Below are positions 58,652 through 64,000 of a stretch of 64,000 bases of DNA, piece by piece. The stretch comes from an uncultured Mediterranea sp. Lineage in GTDB: Bacteria > Bacteroidota > Bacteroidia > Bacteroidales > Bacteroidaceae. Where the stretch lies: positions 1 through 64,000 of the forward strand of contig CAMACX010000005.1 in the NCBI GenBank assembly GCA_945831575.1, read 5' to 3'. Numbering within the stretch: position 1 is the stretch's first letter; each line of letters starts with the position of its first letter. The translations under genes and the position numbers were made by a program. The notes under the pieces are model-generated. The model searched no databases. It was not told the origin of the DNA and saw nothing but the letters and a program-made list of their open reading frames with translations.

Positions 58652-60298
58652 TTATTTGCTCTGCTCCAGTTGGAGGGTCTTGGTAGGCTGGTCGCAAACC
58701 TCCGTGGGACCGAAGTACTGGATAGGACCGGGATAGACATAGTCTGTCTCCATTGCCCAACGGTCGCGCTGTGCGGCAAAAGCCTGGAAGGGTTTGCCAT
58801 CCAGCTTGACGAGAGCCTTCTGGATCACCGGCTTCATCTCGCCGTGACGACGCTCCATATTCATCATCATCGTGATGGGCACACCGCCAGCAATCCACTC
58901 TTCTGCAGGAGCCGTCGTGTTGCGCACTGACGACATGTAGCCCGTCTTGCCGTTGGCTATCAGGGCAGAGGCAGCAAAGCCGAGCGAATAGCAGTAGTCG
59001 GCATCAAAGTTAGAGGGAGCAGCGCAACGGCCTTCGTAGCCGAAGAAGTGATGCTGGGCAGCAAACTTGCCTACATACTTGCCCTCTTCCTTCCACTGAG
59101 CCAGCTTGGTACCTACCATCTCTGAGAGCAGCTTCTCTGTCTCAATGAGCGATACCTGTACGTTGCCGTGGGGGTCGCGGTCGAGAGAGAGCTGACGGGC
59201 CACACCTTCGGGCAGGCTGGCGTAGATGGCCGAGTTGGCGGGTGAGAGCTTGCGGATGATGTAGTCGCGCTGAGCAGACTTCTTAATCTGAGCAAACTCC
59301 TCAGCATTGTGAGCCAGGAAGTCGTTGAGTTCAGCAATCAGACGCTTCATGGCAGGGATGAACTCCACGAGGCCTTCGGGGATCAGCACCGTACCGAAGT
59401 TGTTGCCCTGTGCAGCACGGTCGGCCACCACCTTGGCAATGCTGGTCACGATGTCGTCGAGTGACTGGTCCTTTGCCTCCACCTCTTCGCTGATGATGCA
59501 TACGTTGGGCTGAACCTGCAGGGCGCACTCCAGTGCAATGTGTGATGCCGAGCGACCCATCAGCTTAATGAAGTGCCAGTACTTACGAGCTGAGTTACAG
59601 TCGCGCTGGATGTTACCAATCACCTCAGAGTAGGTCTTGCAAGCGGTATCAAATCCGAATGAAGTCTCAATCATGTCATTCTTCAGGTCGCCGTCGATGG
59701 TCTTGGGACAACCGATCACCTGTACGCCATAGTTCTTGGCGGCATAGTATTCAGCCAGTACACAGGCATTGGTATTGGAGTCGTCACCACCGATGATGAC
59801 CAGAGCCTTGATGCCCAGCTCCTTGATAATCTCATAACCCTTCTCGAACTGCTCTACTTTCTCCAGCTTGGTACGGCCCGAACCGATGATGTCAAAACCA
59901 CCCGTGTTGCGATACTCATCGATGATGTCGGCAGTCAGTTCGATATAGTTGTGATCCACCAGTCCGCCGGGACCGAGGATGAAACCATACAGACGGCTAT
60001 CCTTGTTGAGCTTCTTGATGCCATCAAAAAGTCCTGAAATCACGTTGTGACCGCCGGGGGCCTGTCCACCGGAGAGGATGACACCCACGTTGATGGCGGG
60101 GAAAGCAGCAGCTTCGGCAGCCTCCTCAAACTTCACCAGCGGCATACCATAAGTGTTGGGGAACAATTTCTTGATTTCTTCCTGATCAGCTACAGACTGA
60201 GTAGCAGCACCGTCAACGGCCTTCACGTTGCCCTTGAGTGCTTTCGGAAGTTTGGGCTGATAGGCAGCCCTTGCGATTTGCAATGCACTTTTTGTCAT
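58652..60298 (-). CDS. pfp: diphosphate--fructose-6-phosphate 1-phosphotransferase
   Basis: A 548-residue PPi-dependent phosphofructokinase of the long clade. Motifs: [11 protein letters not shown] (77-85), GGDDSNTNA (Asp pair typical of PPi use, rather than GGDGT of ATP-PFK), [10 protein letters not shown] and [12 protein letters not shown]. It converts F6P to FBP with pyrophosphate in glycolysis, and can run backwards. A TAACTTTG box on the minus strand (60353-60360) precedes it. Confidence 0.96.
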   Translation of the reverse strand: MTKSALQIARAAYQPKLPKALKGNVKAVDGAATQSVADQEEIKKLFPNTYGMPLVKFEEAAEAAAFPAINVGVILSGGQAPGGHNVISGLFDGIKKLNKDSRLYGFILGPGGLVDHNYIELTADIIDEYRNTGGFDIIGSGRTKLEKVEQFEKGYEIIKELGIKALVIIGGDDSNTNACVLAEYYAAKNYGVQVIGCPKTIDGDLKNDMIETSFGFDTACKTYSEVIGNIQRDCNSARKYWHFIKLMGRSASHIALECALQVQPNVCIISEEVEAKDQSLDDIVTSIAKVVADRAAQGNNFGTVLIPEGLVEFIPAMKRLIAELNDFLAHNAEEFAQIKKSAQRDYIIRKLSPANSAIYASLPEGVARQLSLDRDPHGNVQVSLIETEKLLSEMVGTKLAQWKEEGKYVGKFAAQHHFFGYEGRCAAPSNFDADYCYSLGFAASALIANGKTGYMSSVRNTTAPAEEWIAGGVPITMMMNMERRHGEMKPVIQKALVKLDGKPFQAFAAQRDRWAMETDYVYPGPIQYFGPTEVCDQPTKTLQLEQSK

Positions 60299-60352
60299 TC
60301 TATTTATATATTAAAGGTGTTCAGTCAATTCCTGTTTTCTTATTTTTCGTGG

Positions 60353-60360
60353 CAAAGTTA
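60353..60360 (-). promoter_or_regulatory. -7 box of the pfp promoter
   Basis: Minus strand TAACTTTG, 55 bases upstream of the ATG; no clear -33. Confidence 0.55.
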
Positions 60361-60430
60361 GCGATTATTTCCGAAAAAAGAAAGTAAAAGGGAGCCATTT
60401 TTCCTTACTGATAGCGGTCAATGTCTCCTC

Positions 60431-61003
60431 TTAGAGTCCAAAAGCCTTGGCAAGGGAGTAAAATGCTGTATCGACTTTGCAAGGCAAGGTCACTTCAGCA
60501 GGTTTCAGCGCGAAGTAGGTCACTTGGGCGGCCAGTGCAGGCTTCTCATGCAGAAGCTCCGTCAGCTCCTCCACCACCCTGTCCCCGTAGGACGGATGAG
60601 GCAAGAGCAGAAGCTGCTTCGTCTCCTTCGCATCGAGGGCCAGCTGCAGCAGGTTGACGAAGAGTGCCTCGGTGGAGGTCATGCCCGCCGTGGGCACGCA
60701 GGCAAACTGCATCTCGCCGACCGTCGTCTGGCAAGCCTGTCCATTGAGTTGGGCCAGCAGCGAGGGATTGCAGCACGCCACCTCTTCCACGCCCTCTCTA
60801 TGGAGCAGCAACACCTGCATCTCATGGTTCCCAGGCTTGATGCCTGCATCCAGAGCCAGGAAGGAGAGCCAGGCCCCCCACTCCAGCCGGGGCAGTTCCT
60901 CCCCCATTCCACCGGCAGGGCAACGGATAGGCTCCACCACCCCATTCATGAAATCCACATCAAGCAGCAACACATGCTCAGCAAAAGCTATCTTCTCGTC
61001 CAT
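60431..61003 (-). CDS. conserved protein of unknown function
   Basis: A 190-residue soluble protein without signal peptide. It starts MDEKIAFAEHVLLLDVDFMNGVV and has GNHEMQVLLLHREGVEEVACCNPSLLAQL and LLLLPHPSYGDRVVEELTELLHEKP. Mixed alpha/beta, no catalytic signature recognised; it may belong to a Bacteroides-only DUF family (I recall DUF6621 but cannot verify). Upstream motif AATAAGGTATAAGAAG gives a reasonable ribosome-binding site. Confidence 0.6.
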   Translation of the reverse strand: MDEKIAFAEHVLLLDVDFMNGVVEPIRCPAGGMGEELPRLEWGAWLSFLALDAGIKPGNHEMQVLLLHREGVEEVACCNPSLLAQLNGQACQTTVGEMQFACVPTAGMTSTEALFVNLLQLALDAKETKQLLLLPHPSYGDRVVEELTELLHEKPALAAQVTYFALKPAEVTLPCKVDTAFYSLAKAFGL

Positions 61004-61160
61004 CTTCTTATACCTTATTAATATTATATACCATCAATATATAGCATCAGTCATTATATATCATGCGCAAAGATAGCACAAGCGATGCGAACTACAAAGG
61101 AAAGCGAACATAATTTTACGACATCTCACTCACACAGGTGGATGCAGCCGTACGCAATTC

Positions 61161-61173
61161 TGTCATTTTGACA
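61161..61173. promoter_or_regulatory. TGTCA-N3-TGACA dyad before clpB
   Basis: Small inverted repeat in CTGTCATTTTGACA, upstream of the -7 box. It may be a heat-shock regulator site or the -33 region (TTTG at 61167-61170, spacer 23). Confidence 0.4.
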
Positions 61174-61193
61174 TTATAAAGAGAAGAAAACTG

Positions 61194-61201
61194 TAAATTT
61201 G
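61194..61201 (+). promoter_or_regulatory. -7 box of clpB
   Basis: TAAATTTG, an exact TAnnTTTG match; the leader to ATG 61289 is about 80 bases. Confidence 0.6.
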
Positions 61202-61288
61202 TCAGAAAAATGCGCTTGGCAAACCGTTTGCTTCCTTTCTGGTGATTTCAATTGTAGAACTAATCAAGGAAGAAAGGAGATAACGAGT

Positions 61289-63883
61289 ATGAATTTCAAC
61301 GATTACACCATCAAGGCACAAGAAGCCGTGCAGCAAGCGGTCAACCTGGCGCAAAGTCATGGCCAGCAGGCCATCGAGCCGGTACACCTGCTGCAAGGAG
61401 TGCTGAAAGTTGGTGAACAGGTCACCAACTTTATATTCCAGAAGCTGGGCATGAATGGTCAACAGATAGCCCTCGTGCTCGACAAGCAGATTGAGTCGCT
61501 GCCCCGCGTACAGGGAGGCGAGCCCTACCTGAGCCGTGAGTGCAACGAGGTGCTCCAGCAAGCCGTGCAGCTGAGCAAGGAGCTGGGCGATGAGTTTGTA
61601 TCGCTTGAGCCGCTGCTGCTGGCCCTGCTGCGTGTGAAAAGTACCGCCTCGACCATCCTCAAGGATGCAGGCATGACCGAGAAAGAGCTGCGTGCGGCCA
61701 TCAACGAGCTGCGCAAAGGCGAGAAGGTGACCTCACAGTCGAGTGAGGACACCTACCAATCACTGGAGAAGTATGCGGTCAACCTCTGCGAGGCGGCCCG
61801 AAGCGGCAAGCTCGACCCGGTCATCGGACGTGACGAAGAAATCCGCCGCGTGCTGCAGATACTGAGCCGACGTACCAAGAACAATCCTATCCTGATTGGT
61901 GAGCCGGGGACTGGTAAGACCGCTATCGTCGAGGGACTGGCCCACCGCATACTGCGAGGCGACGTGCCCGAGAACCTGAAGAACAAGCAGGTCTATTCGC
62001 TCGACATGGGTGCCCTGGTGGCCGGAGCCAAGTACAAGGGTGAGTTTGAAGAGCGGCTCAAAGCCGTCATCAACGAGGTGAAGAAGAGCGAAGGCAACAT
62101 CATCCTCTTCATCGACGAAATCCACACCCTGGTGGGTGCCGGCAAGGGCGAAGGGGCGATGGATGCAGCCAATATCCTCAAGCCGGCCCTGGCCCGAGGT
62201 GAACTGCGCAGCATCGGTGCCACCACACTTGACGAGTACCAGAAGTACTTCGAGAAGGACAAGGCGCTGGAGCGCCGGTTCCAGATTGTGATGGTCAACG
62301 AGCCTGATACGCTGAGCACCATCTCCATCCTGCGCGGACTGAAGGAGCGCTACGAGAACCACCACCACGTGCGTATTAAGGATGATGCCATCATCGCCGC
62401 CGTGGAGCTGAGTAACCGCTACATCACAGACCGTTTCCTGCCGGATAAGGCCATCGACCTGATGGATGAGGCCGCTGCCAAGCTGCGTATGGAGGTGGAT
62501 AGCGTGCCCGAGGAGCTGGATGAGATTACGCGTAAGATCAAGCAACTGGAGATTGAGCGTGAGGCCATTAAGCGTGAGAACGACACGCAGAAGCTGGAAC
62601 AGATTGGCAAGGAACTGGCAGAGCTGAAGGAACAGGAGAGCGCCTACAAGGCCAAGTGGCAGAGCGAGAAGACGCTGGTCAACAAGATTCAGCAGAACAA
62701 GGTGGAGATTGAGAACCTGAAGTTTGAGGCTGACAAGGCGGAGCGCGAGGGCGATTACGGCCGTGTGGCTGAGATTCGCTACGGCAAACTGCAGGCCTTG
62801 AACAAGGAGATTGAGGAGACCCAGCAGAAGCTGCACCAGATGCAGGGCGACAACGCCATGATCAAGGAGGAGGTGGATGCTGAGGATATTGCCGACGTGG
62901 TATCGCGCTGGACCGGCATACCGGTGAGCAAGATGATGCAGAGCGAGAAGGAGAAACTGCTCCATCTGGAGGAGGAGCTTCACAAGCGGGTCATCGGACA
63001 GGATGAAGCCATCGAGGCGGTAGCCGATGCCGTGCGCCGCAGCCGTGCAGGATTGCAAGACCCGAAGCGACCTATCGGTTCGTTCCTCTTCCTGGGTACG
63101 ACGGGTGTAGGTAAGACAGAGTTGGCCAAGGCCCTGGCGGAGTTCCTCTTCGATGACGAGACGATGATGACGCGTATCGACATGAGTGAGTATCAGGAGA
63201 AGCACAGCGTGTCGCGACTCGTCGGAGCACCTCCGGGCTACGTGGGTTACGACGAGGGTGGTCAGCTGACCGAGGCTGTGCGCCGCAAGCCCTACTCCGT
63301 GGTCCTCTTTGATGAGATTGAGAAGGCTCACCCCGACGTGTTCAACATCCTGCTGCAAGTGCTCGATGATGGCCGTCTGACCGACAACAAGGGTCGCACG
63401 GTGAACTTCAAGAACACCATCATCATCATGACCTCCAACATGGGCAGCAGCTACATCCAGAGTCAGATGGAGCGGTTGAACAGCGGCAATAAGGAAGCCA
63501 TCGTCGAGGAGACGAAGCGCGAGGTGATGAACATGCTGAAGAAGAGCATCCGTCCCGAGTTCCTCAACCGTATCGATGAGACCATCATGTTCCTGCCGCT
63601 CACCGAGCCGCAGATCAAGCAGATTGTCCGGCTTCAGATTGGAGGCATACAGCGTATGCTGGAGGAGAACGGTGTGGAGCTTCAGCTTGACGACCGCGCC
63701 GTAGATTTCCTGGCTTCGGCAGGCTTCGACCCCGAGTTTGGTGCACGACCCGTGAAGCGAGCCATCCAGCACTACCTGCTCAACGACCTCTCGAAGAAGC
63801 TGCTGGCACAGAGTGTGGACCGCAACCGCCCCATCAAGGTAGCGGTGAACAGCACCAACGATGCCTTGGAGTTCAGCAACTAA
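61289..63883 (+). CDS. clpB: ATP-dependent disaggregase ClpB
   Basis: An 864-residue Hsp104/ClpB chaperone that resolves protein aggregates together with DnaK. Clp_N repeats (1-150), NBD1 ([20 protein letters not shown]), coiled-coil middle domain (about 400-535) that separates ClpB from ClpA/C, NBD2 ([22 protein letters not shown]) and C-terminal domain ([22 protein letters not shown]). ATG 61289 follows GAAAGGAG; the frame is open upstream to 61199 but that extension is not family-like. Confidence 0.98.
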   Translation: MNFNDYTIKAQEAVQQAVNLAQSHGQQAIEPVHLLQGVLKVGEQVTNFIFQKLGMNGQQIALVLDKQIESLPRVQGGEPYLSRECNEVLQQAVQLSKELGDEFVSLEPLLLALLRVKSTASTILKDAGMTEKELRAAINELRKGEKVTSQSSEDTYQSLEKYAVNLCEAARSGKLDPVIGRDEEIRRVLQILSRRTKNNPILIGEPGTGKTAIVEGLAHRILRGDVPENLKNKQVYSLDMGALVAGAKYKGEFEERLKAVINEVKKSEGNIILFIDEIHTLVGAGKGEGAMDAANILKPALARGELRSIGATTLDEYQKYFEKDKALERRFQIVMVNEPDTLSTISILRGLKERYENHHHVRIKDDAIIAAVELSNRYITDRFLPDKAIDLMDEAAAKLRMEVDSVPEELDEITRKIKQLEIEREAIKRENDTQKLEQIGKELAELKEQESAYKAKWQSEKTLVNKIQQNKVEIENLKFEADKAEREGDYGRVAEIRYGKLQALNKEIEETQQKLHQMQGDNAMIKEEVDAEDIADVVSRWTGIPVSKMMQSEKEKLLHLEEELHKRVIGQDEAIEAVADAVRRSRAGLQDPKRPIGSFLFLGTTGVGKTELAKALAEFLFDDETMMTRIDMSEYQEKHSVSRLVGAPPGYVGYDEGGQLTEAVRRKPYSVVLFDEIEKAHPDVFNILLQVLDDGRLTDNKGRTVNFKNTIIIMTSNMGSSYIQSQMERLNSGNKEAIVEETKREVMNMLKKSIRPEFLNRIDETIMFLPLTEPQIKQIVRLQIGGIQRMLEENGVELQLDDRAVDFLASAGFDPEFGARPVKRAIQHYLLNDLSKKLLAQSVDRNRPIKVAVNSTNDALEFSN

Positions 63884-63902
63884 GGCTATCGCTTAGATAA
63901 AG

Positions 63903-63950
63903 GAAAAGTTCCGTAATCCCTTCTGTAGAAGGAGTTGCGGAACTTTTCTT
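63903..63950 (+). terminator. intrinsic terminator of clpB
   Basis: GAAAAGTTCCG-(inner CCTTCT hairpin)-CGGAACTTTTC followed by TTAT, 19 bases after the stop. Confidence 0.9.
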
Positions 63951-64000
63951 ATAAACGTCCTTTTTCAAAGGCAGAAAGTAGCTCGCAAGTAAGCCGCAGG

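Noticed and set aside
61760..63772. 670-codon open frame on the minus strand, antisense to clpB
   Set aside because: It is a shadow of the highly biased clpB frame; it has leucine/valine-rich, featureless composition and clpB is certain.

Overview
The window is a chromosomal segment of a Bacteroidales bacterium, most likely a member of the Bacteroides/Phocaeicola group. The evidence is the repeated promoter pattern TTTG-N19/20-TAnnTTTG, the weak Shine-Dalgarno sequences, the ribosomal protein S16 with a long Ala/Lys-rich tail, the RprXY two-component pair, PPi-dependent phosphofructokinase, and many proteins with close Bacteroides relatives (EF-G2-like factor, FucP-type MFS permease, S37-type peptidase, two AAA-ATPase-like/PD-(D/E)XK proteins). 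It looks like ordinary core chromosome. No rRNA, CRISPR array, transposase or prophage is visible. The only accessory-looking patch is 31.9-36.0 kb.

Layout. 0-0.7 kb: a glyoxalase-fold gene and a small basic protein. 0.8-8.9 kb: a minus-strand export operon (periplasmic adaptor, two MacB-like permeases, one ATPase, two more permeases) behind a candidate sigma-54 promoter with an upstream inverted repeat; its spacers are full of repeats. 9.1-10.9 kb: AAA-ATPase-like/nuclease protein with a duplicated promoter. 11.0-14.6 kb: tRNA-Arg, asnA, ung, a HAD phosphatase and a six-tRNA Gly/Leu cluster. 14.7-20.0 kb: nspC, a UvrD/PcrA helicase, a solitary ThiE/TenI-like gene and a hybrid-free histidine kinase. 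20.2-29.6 kb: S37-like peptidase, an exported protein, a BlaI/BlaR1-like regulator pair with paired operators and a TPR protein, a candidate small RNA, a VanX-like dipeptidase, aroC, an M20 peptidase and a small lipoprotein. 29.7-31.9 kb: a DUF2141 gene remnant, then a PfkB-kinase/MFS operon. 31.9-33.9 kb: a damaged MntA-HepT toxin-antitoxin locus whose HepT has a frameshift and is fused to the tail of a restriction-helicase nuclease, followed by a repeat-rich scar. 33.9-35.8 kb: second AAA-ATPase-like/nuclease gene.

36.1-42.1 kb is a hexuronate module: divergent kdgK-eda and LacI regulator-uxaA-nhaC, with two matching LacI-type operators between them. UxaA makes 2-keto-3-deoxygluconate, KdgK phosphorylates it and Eda cleaves it to pyruvate and glyceraldehyde-3-phosphate. 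42.2-45.0 kb: rpsP, rpsF-rpsR-rplI, a MarR regulator and a 58-residue membrane protein. 45.0-47.3 kb: rprX-rprY. 47.5-54.6 kb: a TPP-riboswitch-controlled thiamin operon thiS-thiE-thiG-thiC-thiH-thiF-tenI-like-thiD. 54.6-63.9 kb: EF-G2-like factor without the catalytic histidine, cytidylate-kinase-like protein, GH25 lysozyme, pfp, an unknown protein and clpB.

The most interesting items are the sigma-54-type control region of the export operon, the BlaI operator pair, the LacI operator pair, two candidate small RNAs, the HepT-nuclease fusion scar, the ThiF that lacks every zinc cysteine and the sulfur-carrying cysteine, and several short sequence families that recur in the intergenic spacers.
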